NCBI GenBank assembly: GCA_015231825.1
Contig: JADGAV010000020.1
Location: 25,607-89,004 of the forward strand
DNA: 63,398 bases
DNA from: SAR324 cluster bacterium
GTDB taxonomy: Bacteria; SAR324; NAC60-12
Direction: 5' to 3'
The notes beneath the pieces are model-generated. The model made no database searches. It was not told the origin of the DNA and worked only from the letters and a program-made list of their open reading frames with translations. A program made the translations under genes and the position numbers. Shown in pieces: positions 29,939 to 38,503 of the stretch. The stretch's first letter is position 1; every line of letters starts with the position of its first letter.

Positions 29939-30940
29939 TTATGACTTTTGCCCAAAGAGCCAGTTCCAAAAGGGAAGGTAGTTCAGCAAGCGCATTCGGA
30001 TCTTCACTGCACCCACTTCATATTCTGGAAAAACTGTACTGATGATAAATGGGTCGTGATTTTGTGGATGTAATTCCCAGACGCCATTTCCCTTTTCATC
30101 ACCACTGACATTGACGCGGGTCCAGGGCTGATCTTCAGGACCAAAATTAAAGCTATAAACAAGCTCGCCTTCAGGATTGGAAAGTTCAATGAAGTCAATA
30201 TCCCACTGAGTAATCTGGCGGGTGAGCGGGTCTAAACGAATCTTGTTAATTTTTGCAGGATTTCGGAAGGAAATCTGATACTCAGCAAAGTTCCCATCAA
30301 TTCTGACGGGAAACTTTTCTTGAAAACTTTCTGAAAAATCTTTCCTGTTTTCAGAACTCCAAAATATTTGTCCCTGGTCATGGAATTCGTGAAGTGGCTG
30401 CAAAACGAGATAACGCCAGTAAAGTCCTGCAAAGATAATCCCCACCAACATAATCGACACTACCAACCTCCGGCGGAATTGCTTTCTATGAAGAGCAAAT
30501 TGCTCCTGATCCTTCAGTGTAGCCAATTCGTTTTTTAAGAGTTGGTTGTATCGACGCTGGAGTTGGTAAATCAGGTCCCTGTATTGCTCAGATAGCAAAT
30601 CATACTGACGTATTTGCTGCTTATCATGCAATAATGTGAGATCAAACACCAAAATCTGCGTGAACACCTCTTCCAATTTTTCTTTGACAAGCACTTCACT
30701 TTGATTGAGTTCACTAAATTGATTGATCCGCTTTTGATCTTCACCTGGCAACGCCATTCCGTGTATGACAAAATAACCATCCATCAAGGCCCTGGCGGAG
30801 TTTTGCAGCAATTGGCATGAATGACGAAACTTTTCATTTTCCAGCAATATTACCGCTGCCTCAAAATCATCAATGGCGTTTTCAATATATTTTTTCGACT
30901 CTTTTTGAATTTGATTTTTTTGCTTTTCAGTCCAATTCAT
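29939..30940 (-). CDS. membrane protein with HEPN-like N-terminus
   Basis: A 333-residue protein I do not recognise as a whole. Residues 10-60 (IENAIDDFEAAVILLENEKF, then CQLLQNSARALMDGYFV) resemble the helical repeat of HEPN domains, though no clear RxxxxH catalytic motif is present. A long predicted coiled-coil (about 85-145) follows, then one membrane helix (VVSIMLVGIIFAGLYW, about 159-175). The last 150 residues look beta-rich (RIDGNFAEYQISF, KINKIRLDPLTRQITQWDI, NGVWELHPQNHDPFIIST) and would lie in the periplasm if the N-terminus is cytoplasmic. It sits between the LpoA-like gene and cmoA in a codirectional run. Function unknown. Confidence 0.7.
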   Translation of the reverse strand: MNWTEKQKNQIQKESKKYIENAIDDFEAAVILLENEKFRHSCQLLQNSARALMDGYFVIHGMALPGEDQKRINQFSELNQSEVLVKEKLEEVFTQILVFDLTLLHDKQQIRQYDLLSEQYRDLIYQLQRRYNQLLKNELATLKDQEQFALHRKQFRRRLVVSIMLVGIIFAGLYWRYLVLQPLHEFHDQGQIFWSSENRKDFSESFQEKFPVRIDGNFAEYQISFRNPAKINKIRLDPLTRQITQWDIDFIELSNPEGELVYSFNFGPEDQPWTRVNVSGDEKGNGVWELHPQNHDPFIISTVFPEYEVGAVKIRMRLLNYLPFWNWLFGQKS

Positions 30941-30992
30941 GAGCTTGTTGTGTTGAAAGTGAAGATTGGGAGGATCAATATATAAAAAAAGG

Positions 30993-33128
30993 CTAATTGA
31001 CAGAAATAATTTTTCCGGATTGAACAGTCAGCAACTTCATTTCCCGGTGTGCTTCACCATTGACCAAAAAAGTAATAATTCCGGTAACACCCAAATACGA
31101 ATCCATATTGAGCAAGGCCTTCTGCAAAGCAAGATGGCTCTGATTTTTTGGTGAAGAGAGCAAAGAAACAAGAAGATTTAAGGTATCATAGGAATAAGCA
31201 CTGTAAGAACTTGGTCCTCTGTAATTCAAATGCGTAAAAAAGAAACGCTCATGCAGTCTCACGAAACGCTGTACATGAGTTTGGCTGTTTTGTTTAAAAA
31301 AACTGTCAACGAAAACTGAATCTTGGACATGTTTTTCAATTGCAGAAACCACAGAATAATCATTCCATCCGCTGTCTCCTAAAAAAACAAGATCATTCAT
31401 TTTATAAAATGCCAGGTATGGCAACAACACATTCAAATCGTCTATACTGTTCCTGTCAACAGGAATAAATAGAGCATCAAAATTATGAAGAGGCTGAAGT
31501 TTCTCTTCAAACTCGTTCATGATCTTTTTTTCATCTTCAGGAAGATATCGATCCATCCCGGTAAATTTTTCAAACTGTTGAATAAATGTATTCTGTCCCA
31601 GTTCGAATCCTTCGCCCCCGACAACCGTTCCTCCCAGACGCTTCACTTCATCCCAAAAAAATGACATTTTGCTGTTTCCCTGATTGGTTCTTGGATAAAG
31701 AATCAAGAATCGACGCGCATTTTTATAGTCAAATGCGTATCGTACCAGCGCTCGCATTTCCTGTTCCCAACTCTGATTATTTCGAAAAATGTATGAACCA
31801 ATGTCTGGTATGCTGGATGTCAAAGAGAGCGAAATCAATGGGACCTGCAGCCGCTGCGCCTCCTGAGCTGCGGCTTCCGAGGTTTTTCGAACCAAGGGAC
31901 CGATAATCGCGATCACGTGCTCATCTTCAGCAAGTTCCTGAACTGCCTGGGCACTCACTTCCGGATCAAGTTCAGAATCTCTCAATATCAGTTCAATGGG
32001 ACCGAGTTTTTCATGTTCATCAGAATCTGAAGTCTTTAGGATCGAAGAATCTTCTTCCTCCAGTGCCAGCACAGACAGTCGCAAACCCTCCAGCACTTCC
32101 TGCGTCAATTGCACCGCTTGCGGGATATCACTGCTCAATGGCAAAATTACTCCAATTCGACGGGGATTCGCCTGCGTCGCGATAAGGAGTTTTTTTTCAA
32201 TCTCAGAAAGTTTTTCAAATCGTTCGGAATCGCTGTGAACATTAGAATGAGACAAAAGGTTTTTTACCAACTCAAGAGCAGGTGAATAATCTGAGTGTTC
32301 CAGATATAATTTCAAACGCAAATAAGGTAGCTCAAGTGATACAAATTCGAATCGGGAATATTCCTCCTCAATGCTTTTCAGGAGCTCCAGACTGCCCAGT
32401 TCTGACAAAACTGAAAGAATTTCTTCGGAAGAAGCCTTGGTCTTATCAGGCTGCATTTCATACCGACGAAAAAACAATCGGATTGCTTTTCGAACCTCCC
32501 CTCCTGCCAAAGCCGTGTGAGCAAACATTTGAAAAAGATCGGCTTGATATTCCAATGGTAGCTGAATCACAGCCGATTCAAAAATTTCCTGCTGACTTGT
32601 TGGAAACTTTTGCTGCAGAGAAAGCGATTTGTTGTAGTAATAATAAGCATAGGGAAAAAACCTGCTTTCTAGATAAGTATCCATGAATCTGCTGGATAGA
32701 TTTTCTGTTCGACCAAATTGTCCCCAGTGATAGGATATTTCTATTTCAAGAATCAATGCTTCATCTGGAGAAAGCGAATCTCGAATTTTCAGGAATTCTG
32801 CGAGGGCTTTTTGAGGATTGTCTTTGAGGGATGCTTTAACGGAAAGAAAATTTATATCCTCCGGGAATGGATCTTCGTCTGAAATGAAAGAATCATAGGT
32901 GAATTGTTTCTCTTTTAATAATAGTTCATCTTCAGGGGCGGCGTTCCTATCCGATTCGCTATCTGAAGACTCAAAGGGAAAATCAGCGCTCAGAGGAGCC
33001 ATGGTATGAGCAAATTGAACTCCGGATTCAATCCACTTGGGCATGCTCAAGATGCTCTGTCCCCAAGCTGCAGTCCCGCAAATCATATAAATGCTCCAAA
33101 AAGAGCACAAGCACCCCTTCCAGTTCAA
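30993..33128 (-). CDS. LpoA-like PBP activator / periplasmic-binding-fold protein
   Basis: A 711-residue exported protein. I place the start at a TTG preceded by AAGGAG, 13 bases after the hom stop; this gives a signal peptide (CLCSFWSIYMICGTAAWGQS). An earlier start would lie inside hom. The middle (about 95-310) is helical and TPR-like. The C-terminal 370 residues form a type 1 periplasmic-binding fold: RRIGVILPLSSDI, AIIGPLVRKTSEAAAQEAQR, VPLISLSLTSSIPD, FILYPRTNQGN, FDALFIPVDRNS. This helical-plus-binding-fold order resembles LpoA, the outer-membrane activator of PBP1A. No lipobox cysteine is obvious, so it may be soluble. An ABC-type ligand-binding role is the alternative. Confidence 0.75.
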   Translation of the reverse strand: MNWKGCLCSFWSIYMICGTAAWGQSILSMPKWIESGVQFAHTMAPLSADFPFESSDSESDRNAAPEDELLLKEKQFTYDSFISDEDPFPEDINFLSVKASLKDNPQKALAEFLKIRDSLSPDEALILEIEISYHWGQFGRTENLSSRFMDTYLESRFFPYAYYYYNKSLSLQQKFPTSQQEIFESAVIQLPLEYQADLFQMFAHTALAGGEVRKAIRLFFRRYEMQPDKTKASSEEILSVLSELGSLELLKSIEEEYSRFEFVSLELPYLRLKLYLEHSDYSPALELVKNLLSHSNVHSDSERFEKLSEIEKKLLIATQANPRRIGVILPLSSDIPQAVQLTQEVLEGLRLSVLALEEEDSSILKTSDSDEHEKLGPIELILRDSELDPEVSAQAVQELAEDEHVIAIIGPLVRKTSEAAAQEAQRLQVPLISLSLTSSIPDIGSYIFRNNQSWEQEMRALVRYAFDYKNARRFLILYPRTNQGNSKMSFFWDEVKRLGGTVVGGEGFELGQNTFIQQFEKFTGMDRYLPEDEKKIMNEFEEKLQPLHNFDALFIPVDRNSIDDLNVLLPYLAFYKMNDLVFLGDSGWNDYSVVSAIEKHVQDSVFVDSFFKQNSQTHVQRFVRLHERFFFTHLNYRGPSSYSAYSYDTLNLLVSLLSSPKNQSHLALQKALLNMDSYLGVTGIITFLVNGEAHREMKLLTVQSGKIISVN

Positions 33129-33141
33129 TGAATCGTCTCCT

Positions 33142-34434
33142 TCAATGATAAAGTTCCCGCAGAACAAATACAGGCCTCGCCATGTACTCCGCATTATTGA
33201 TTTCCTCAACGGCCTTTCTTACAATTCCTTCCTGGCAGGCTTCCAAAGTCAGATGGAATACCGTTTTCTCAAGATTACCTTCACGATGATGATATTGCGG
33301 AAGCTGCTCCAGAGCATAGATATTAATGTGATATTTTGCCAATATCGATCCAATATCTCCTACAATTCCAGGTTGGTCATTGATATCGATTCTAAGGGTA
33401 TGTTTGAATATATATTCCGAAAAGGGACGCAACGTAAAAGGGTGATCCTGCCAGGGTGGATTGAAAGAATAATCCGTTTCCCGGATTTTATAAATATCTG
33501 AAACAATTGCAGATGCGGTGGGGTGAGAACCCGCCCCCTGCCCAATCAGAGAAATTTCATCAGAGTACTTTCCTTTCACTGTTACAATATTAGTCGCTCC
33601 CCCGACCTTTGACAGAATATGATCCCGAGGCACCATCAAAGGCATAACAAAGGCATCCATGAAATTTTTCTGTCTGCTAAAATAGGCAATCAATTTGATT
33701 TTGCAGTTCATTCGTTCTGCATATTCAAAATCTGATAATTCTAAATTATCAATACCTTCAACCCCAATTTCATCAATAGGAACCCACTTTCCTGTAATCA
33801 AATATATCAAAATCAATATTTTGTACCGTGCATCATAGCCTTTGACATCATTGGTTGGGTCCTGTTCGGCAAAACCTTTTGCCTGCGCTTCCTTTAGGAC
33901 TTCTTCAAATTCGACACTTTTCTCATCCATTTCGCTCAGAATGTAATTGGTCGTCCCATTGAGTATTCCTGACACTTCTTCTACATCCGACAGCGAAAAG
34001 TAATTTTCCATCAATCGGATTACAGGAATTGCACCCCCTACACTTGCTTCGAAAAGAAAATGCTTTTCCGAATTCCGTGCCATTTCCAGGAGGAATTCCC
34101 CGTGCGTTGCAATTAAATCTTTGTTGGCACTTACAACGTGTTTGCCATGATTTAAGGCTTCTTCAATTAAAGTTTTAGAAAATCCGCGTCCTCCAATCGT
34201 TTCCACAATCACATCGATCTCAGGATCATTCAGTATCTCTTTGAGATCTGTAGTGAACAGCCCTGGAAATTGAGCATAAAAAGGTTTTGCGTAGGGACCA
34301 TCCGTATTGACTTCCAAAATTTTAACTAACCGAATTGGTGCACCTTCTGACTCATGAGCACGAATTACTGCGGCAACTCCGCTGCCAATCACACCTAATC
34401 CGGCAATAGCGACATTAATAGGTTTTTTCTCCAT
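33142..34434 (-). CDS. hom: homoserine dehydrogenase
   Basis: A 430-residue enzyme reducing aspartate semialdehyde to homoserine on the route to threonine and methionine. It has the NAD(P) motif VAIAGLGVIGSGVA, the substrate region GILNGTTNYILSEM and GFAEQDPTNDVKGYDA, and a C-terminal ACT domain (about 350-425: TLRIDINDQPGIVGDIGSIL) that typically senses threonine. AGAGGG precedes the ATG. It lies 12 bases after a TPR gene and just ahead of the LpoA-like gene in one run. No linked aspartokinase is in the window. Confidence 0.97.
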   Translation of the reverse strand: MEKKPINVAIAGLGVIGSGVAAVIRAHESEGAPIRLVKILEVNTDGPYAKPFYAQFPGLFTTDLKEILNDPEIDVIVETIGGRGFSKTLIEEALNHGKHVVSANKDLIATHGEFLLEMARNSEKHFLFEASVGGAIPVIRLMENYFSLSDVEEVSGILNGTTNYILSEMDEKSVEFEEVLKEAQAKGFAEQDPTNDVKGYDARYKILILIYLITGKWVPIDEIGVEGIDNLELSDFEYAERMNCKIKLIAYFSRQKNFMDAFVMPLMVPRDHILSKVGGATNIVTVKGKYSDEISLIGQGAGSHPTASAIVSDIYKIRETDYSFNPPWQDHPFTLRPFSEYIFKHTLRIDINDQPGIVGDIGSILAKYHINIYALEQLPQYHHREGNLEKTVFHLTLEACQEGIVRKAVEEINNAEYMARPVFVLRELYH

Positions 34435-34446
34435 GATACCCTCTTT

Positions 34447-35796
34447 TTAGGACGGAACTATTCCGTTTTTCATTTTTGATATAATTTGAAGTGCTTTTTG
34501 TTTCCATGTCCGGTCTGGGAAGGGAAGCTTCAAAAATATTTCCAGTGCCTGTTGAGCTTTAAGATAACTTTCCTGATTGAAGTAGATGTAGCCGATGATA
34601 AAGTGCACAAAAGGGTATTGGTTTTGAAAATCCCTACTCAGCTCTTCCAAATCACGCAATCCTCCCTCATAATCAATCGCGTGTGGAGCTAATTGAAAAA
34701 GATCCTGATAAGTTTCAAAAGATTTTTGATATTTGTGCATCCGTAAATAAGTTATACCCATATTCATTCGAACGTAACTCAATTGACTATTCATCTGCAA
34801 TGCTTGTTTGCTGTAATGCACAGCACGTTCATACTCCGCGAGCAAATAATATCCCCAACCAAGGTTTCCAAGGAGGAAGGGATCTCTGAGGTCATAGTCG
34901 AGAGCTTTTTGATAGGCATCTACTGATTTCCGGACCATTTCAAGATCATATTTCGCTAAGCCATCTGGCTGAAGCTGGTATCCCTGGTAATAGTAAATAG
35001 TCGCCATTTCTTGATACAGAACGCCCCTTTCGCGAGGATCTATTGTTTCGTTCAATCCATTTTTGAGGGATTCGATCGCCTCTTCGTGCTGTCGAAGGTT
35101 GAACAAGCCTCTGCCGATCAAATAATAATAACCCGTTTTCCCGTTGATTGGTTTATTCAAAAATTGTTTGGTGCGAAAGCGATTCAACCATTCGACCAAT
35201 TGATCTTCTGCGCTGCCTTTCGATTCCTCATTTGCAGAAAACAGTTCCATTAACTCCTTCATTTGCTCATTCAGGACAGACCAAAGTTCATCCCGTTCCA
35301 AAGAATGCTGTCGCCCTGACTGTCTGCCTGTCGTCCAAAATTCATCCCACCATGATCGTTCCCTTTGTTGTTCTCCTGTTTGTTGCTGCATCGAAAGCAT
35401 GAGCATTTCCATCAAATCCATTTGTCTCGGAAAAAAAAGAACAATCAAAGTATAGAGGCTGAACAGTACAAAAATTGTCACGGCAATGGTTTTCCACAAA
35501 ACCGAGCGAATGTCTGTGGCCTTTTGCTGCAGAGAAGCGGGAGCTTCTCTCAACAAAACCGATTTTTCCCAAGCCGAATTTGCCCGATCAGGATCTTGGG
35601 CATCAAAAAAAAGATTCCCTAATCGATAGTACCATTCCGCACTTGCTGAGGGATTTTGCCCGGAATAAGTCTCTAAAAGCAACAATGCTTGTTGACGGTT
35701 TCCTTCTGAAATCAATTGCTTGATCTTCAGAAAGACATTCACTTCCTGATTGGAATCTAAAACTAAATCAGCCATTTGTATTTTTGATTGACTCAA
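34447..35796 (-). CDS. membrane-anchored TPR protein
   Basis: A 449-residue protein with a single membrane helix at about 108-125 (TIAVTIFVLFSLYTLIVLFF), splitting a short TPR-bearing cytoplasmic N-terminus from a longer TPR-rich C-terminal part. Clear repeats include YYLIGRGLFNLRQHEEAIES, AYQKALDYDLRDPFLLGNLG and SYVRMNMGITYLRMHKYQKS. The start overlaps the DUF2062 stop by four bases. Probably a scaffold; partners are unknown. It is read into hom. Confidence 0.75.
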   Translation of the reverse strand: MSQSKIQMADLVLDSNQEVNVFLKIKQLISEGNRQQALLLLETYSGQNPSASAEWYYRLGNLFFDAQDPDRANSAWEKSVLLREAPASLQQKATDIRSVLWKTIAVTIFVLFSLYTLIVLFFPRQMDLMEMLMLSMQQQTGEQQRERSWWDEFWTTGRQSGRQHSLERDELWSVLNEQMKELMELFSANEESKGSAEDQLVEWLNRFRTKQFLNKPINGKTGYYYLIGRGLFNLRQHEEAIESLKNGLNETIDPRERGVLYQEMATIYYYQGYQLQPDGLAKYDLEMVRKSVDAYQKALDYDLRDPFLLGNLGWGYYLLAEYERAVHYSKQALQMNSQLSYVRMNMGITYLRMHKYQKSFETYQDLFQLAPHAIDYEGGLRDLEELSRDFQNQYPFVHFIIGYIYFNQESYLKAQQALEIFLKLPFPDRTWKQKALQIISKMKNGIVPS

Positions 35797-36368
35797 TTGG
35801 AGGTTTCGTATTTAAGACACCAGTCCTCATAGGAGAGGTTAGCCTGGGACGCTTTAAATTTTCGATAACGTGTCAGCAATGCTCCGGTTGCAAAATAGAA
35901 AATTACCGCCGATGGAATGGCGACAAAAAAACTTCCAACCAGCATCGGCAAACCCAAATCAATCAGCAATAGATGAGACCCCTCCTCAATAATTTTCCAA
36001 ATACTTTCATCTGACATTTTTTGAAATTTTTGATGAAATGTCTGCCAATCTAATGAAACAATTGGCCATTGCATCAATTGGAAGAAAGTATTTCCTATCA
36101 TGAGGAAGATATAATAGAGCGGTAAAAAAGTAATCGGATTGCTGATCCACACCAATGCCACCCCCACAGGCAGATAAAATCGAAATCGAAACACATACCA
36201 GCAAACCGCCCAAATCGCAGCGACGATATACATTTGTATTCCCATGGTAGGAGTCAGTCCAACAAAAAGTCCAATCGACCCTCCCCAACAGACTTGTTTG
36301 ATGGGGGCCACACTGTTGATAATCGGGAGAATCAAATGTTCATAAACCGATGTTGAAAATGTTTTCAT
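35793..36368 (-). CDS. DUF2062 membrane protein
   Basis: A 191-residue integral membrane protein with the DUF2062 pattern: SIGLFVGLTPTMGIQMYIVA, WISNPITFLPLYYIFL, then two more membrane segments near the C-terminus (LPMLVGSFFVAIPSAVIFYF). The function is unknown in the family; fusions in other bacteria hint at envelope polymer roles. It is the promoter-proximal gene of the long minus-strand run and is coupled to the TPR gene by overlap. Confidence 0.85.
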   Translation of the reverse strand: MKTFSTSVYEHLILPIINSVAPIKQVCWGGSIGLFVGLTPTMGIQMYIVAAIWAVCWYVFRFRFYLPVGVALVWISNPITFLPLYYIFLMIGNTFFQLMQWPIVSLDWQTFHQKFQKMSDESIWKIIEEGSHLLLIDLGLPMLVGSFFVAIPSAVIFYFATGALLTRYRKFKASQANLSYEDWCLKYETSN

Positions 36369-36577
36369 AGCTAGATAATAAATATCTCCATTAAAAATCC
36401 CAACATGAAAATTACCGAGAAAAAAGAAAAAAGGATTAAGAAGAAAAATACCTCAATCGTTTCCGCTTAAATCACGTCCTCCGGGTGGACTCAGAAACAA
36501 TCGGTTTCTTCAGAAATGTTTCAAGGTTTAAAGTAGTTGCTCCATTCTTCTCCCGAAAGCATTGTATCTTGCCCGAT

Positions 36578-36925
36578 TTACAGTTCTGATCGAACCAATT
36601 CAAGTGCTTTACTTCTGCTTTCTACCATATTCATTAACCCCTCGACACCGATCATTCCCAAAGTTCGTTGAACGTAATCATTAGTAATCGCAACAAAAAT
36701 TAGTTTTTTTTCAGAAATATTTTTGAATAGTTCCAAAATCAATCCTATGCCGCTGGAATTCAGCATATCCACTGTTCGTAAATCCAAAACCACGCCTTTC
36801 AGTGTTTTTTCTTCCAAAAGGGGTTCCATCGTTTTTATGAAGTCATAGGCCTTTTCAAAAGTCTTATCTTCAACATACTGGATCCAACAAATGTTTTCTT
36901 TTATTTCATATCTGCTTTTCATCAT
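36578..36925 (-). CDS. STAS-domain protein (anti-sigma factor antagonist-like)
   Basis: A 115-residue single STAS domain starting MMKSRYEIKENICWI. The conserved core reads LKGVVLDLRTVDMLNSSGIG, where the Ser in LNSSGI is the position phosphorylated in SpoIIAA-type proteins. It may act as a partner-switch antagonist with an anti-sigma kinase; no kinase or phosphatase gene lies nearby. The ribosome site is weak and the exact start uncertain. An open extension of 21 codons upstream is not family-like. Confidence 0.8.
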   Translation of the reverse strand: MMKSRYEIKENICWIQYVEDKTFEKAYDFIKTMEPLLEEKTLKGVVLDLRTVDMLNSSGIGLILELFKNISEKKLIFVAITNDYVQRTLGMIGVEGLMNMVESRSKALELVRSEL

Positions 36926-37027
36926 ACCGTTTCTTAAAATGATCAGTTCAAAAACCCGGAATTCAATTTTCCAGGCAATTGATAACACATTTTTTATATC
37001 TCATCCGTCAAATTAGGTAAATCAATA

Positions 37028-37249
37028 TCACCGGCCCGACACCAAACCAGGGGAAGCCCTATCCGAGAACAATATATTTAATCGACTGATATTGAAGCCA
37101 AAACCACAAAGATTTTTGTGCTGTCGCAGAGGCATTCCCTGAGGTCTTTTTTGAAGAAACCTTTTCGCCTTGCGATATAAACTGAAAAAGCTATCTTCTT
37201 TTGAGAGTTTTGCTACGGCAAGTTGCTCAATTCTATCACTAAATTTCAC
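37028..37249 (-). CDS. doubtful small protein (73 aa)
   Basis: A frame starting MKFSDRIEQLAVAKLSKEDS with a basic middle (LYRKAKRFLQKRPQG). The first 40 residues look protein-like and helical; the C-terminus (SRLNILFSDRASPGLVSGR) does not. No membrane segment and no strong ribosome site. It lies upstream of the STAS gene on the same strand. It may be chance. Confidence 0.2.
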   Translation of the reverse strand: MKFSDRIEQLAVAKLSKEDSFFSLYRKAKRFLQKRPQGMPLRQHKNLCGFGFNISRLNILFSDRASPGLVSGR

Positions 37250-37259
37250 TTTGCAGCAA

Positions 37260-37289
37260 TTGAATGCTGATTCATAAAATTTCTATATC
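37260..37289 (+). promoter_or_regulatory. candidate promoter of the pdh operon
   Basis: A sigma70-like arrangement: TTGAAT (37260-37265), an 18-base spacer, then TATATC (37284-37289), about 45 bases before the E1alpha start. The gap to the ATG leaves room for a short leader. Inference only. Confidence 0.35.
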
Positions 37290-37333
37290 TTAACCCATTC
37301 AATAATCTCAGTCCCCCGGATGGAGAAATCAAT

Positions 37334-38449
37334 ATGGCTGAAAATTCTTCAAAAGCACCAAAAACAAGCAAGCCAAAGACGGTAAAACCTGTTCAGACAA
37401 AACCCAAAAGAAATAGACAATCAAAAACTACAATCCCGGCAAAAACCACCAAAACCAGCCAACTCAGTAAACAGCTCCAGCAGACGCTCGATGAATTGGG
37501 AAAAGAGGTTTCAATCGAAATGATGCGAATGATGCTGCTGATTAGAAGATTTGAAGAACGCACAACCGAAATGTACCAGCAACGTAAAATCGGCGGATTC
37601 TGTCATCTTTACATTGGAGAGGAAGCAATTGCTGTGGGAACTGCCTGGGCGAAGAAACCCGATGACTATTTGGTCACCTCCTATCGTGATCATGGTTTTG
37701 CCCTGGCTTTGGGCATGTCTCCCAATGAGTGTATGGCAGAAATGTTCGGAAAAGTCACGGGCTGTGCGCGAGGAAAAGGAGGCTCAATGCATTTTTTTTC
37801 CAAAGAAAAAAATTTTCTTGGAGGGCATGGGATCGTTGGTGGACAAATTCCTGTCGGGACAGGAGCCGGTTTTCGTGCAAAATACCTGGGAACCGATCAA
37901 GTGAGTTTGGTTTTCTTTGGTGAAGGAGCAATTTCTCAAGGATCTTTTCATGAATCCGTCAATCTTGCTTCTATATGGAATCTTCCCTGCCTGTACATTA
38001 TTGAAAACAACCGGTATGGAATGGGAACAGATGTCTCTCGCGTGGTCTCTATTGAAGAACTCCACAAGCGGGCTACCGCTTTCAGTATTGAAGGGCTCGC
38101 CATGGACGGAATGGACGTGTTCGAATGTTACCGAGTGATGAAAGATCAAATAGAAAAATGCCGCAAAACTTCACGACCTGCGCTGATTGAAGCCAAAACT
38201 TATCGATTTCGAGGCCACTCCGTCTCTGACCCCGGTAAATACCGCAGCAAAATTGAATTGCAGGCTTACAAAGATGCTGATCCAATCAACAGGACACGAA
38301 AGACATTAACAGAAGTTGGATGGCTGAATGATGAGGATTTCAAGAAAATTGACAAGGAAGTGAAAGCAATTGTGATTCAGTCCATAAAATTTTCAGATGA
38401 AAGTCCGGAGCCGAGTTTGGAGGAGTTAACCCAACATGTCTATAGCTAA
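37334..38449 (+). CDS. pdhA: pyruvate dehydrogenase E1 component, alpha subunit
   Basis: A 371-residue thiamine-diphosphate E1alpha. It shows MMLLIRRFEERTTEMYQQ, GFCHLYIGEEAIAVG, TSYRDHGFALALGM, GKGGSMHFFS, the ThDP motif GEGAISQGSFHESVN...IENNRYGMGT, and YRFRGHSVSDPGKYRS as the phosphorylation-loop region. The first 48 residues are a low-complexity Lys/Thr/Pro/Gln tail (TSKPKTVKPVQTKPKRN) not found in minimal E1alpha; it may mediate assembly on E2. It is first of a four-gene operon encoding the whole complex. Confidence 0.95.
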   Translation: MAENSSKAPKTSKPKTVKPVQTKPKRNRQSKTTIPAKTTKTSQLSKQLQQTLDELGKEVSIEMMRMMLLIRRFEERTTEMYQQRKIGGFCHLYIGEEAIAVGTAWAKKPDDYLVTSYRDHGFALALGMSPNECMAEMFGKVTGCARGKGGSMHFFSKEKNFLGGHGIVGGQIPVGTGAGFRAKYLGTDQVSLVFFGEGAISQGSFHESVNLASIWNLPCLYIIENNRYGMGTDVSRVVSIEELHKRATAFSIEGLAMDGMDVFECYRVMKDQIEKCRKTSRPALIEAKTYRFRGHSVSDPGKYRSKIELQAYKDADPINRTRKTLTEVGWLNDEDFKKIDKEVKAIVIQSIKFSDESPEPSLEELTQHVYS

Positions 38450-38503
38450 TTTTTCCACTGAAACCCATTGCGGTTCAGATTCAATTACAAAAAAGGGAAT
38501 AGC

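Larger units (their letters stand above)
36989..37333. other. intergenic region upstream of the pdh operon
   Basis: About 345 bases between the STAS gene and the pdh operon, read in opposite directions. It contains a candidate pdh promoter near its right end, a small 6-bp hairpin (CACAAA-GATT-TTTGTG) near 37106, and a doubtful 73-codon minus-strand frame. No operator was identified. Confidence 0.5.
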
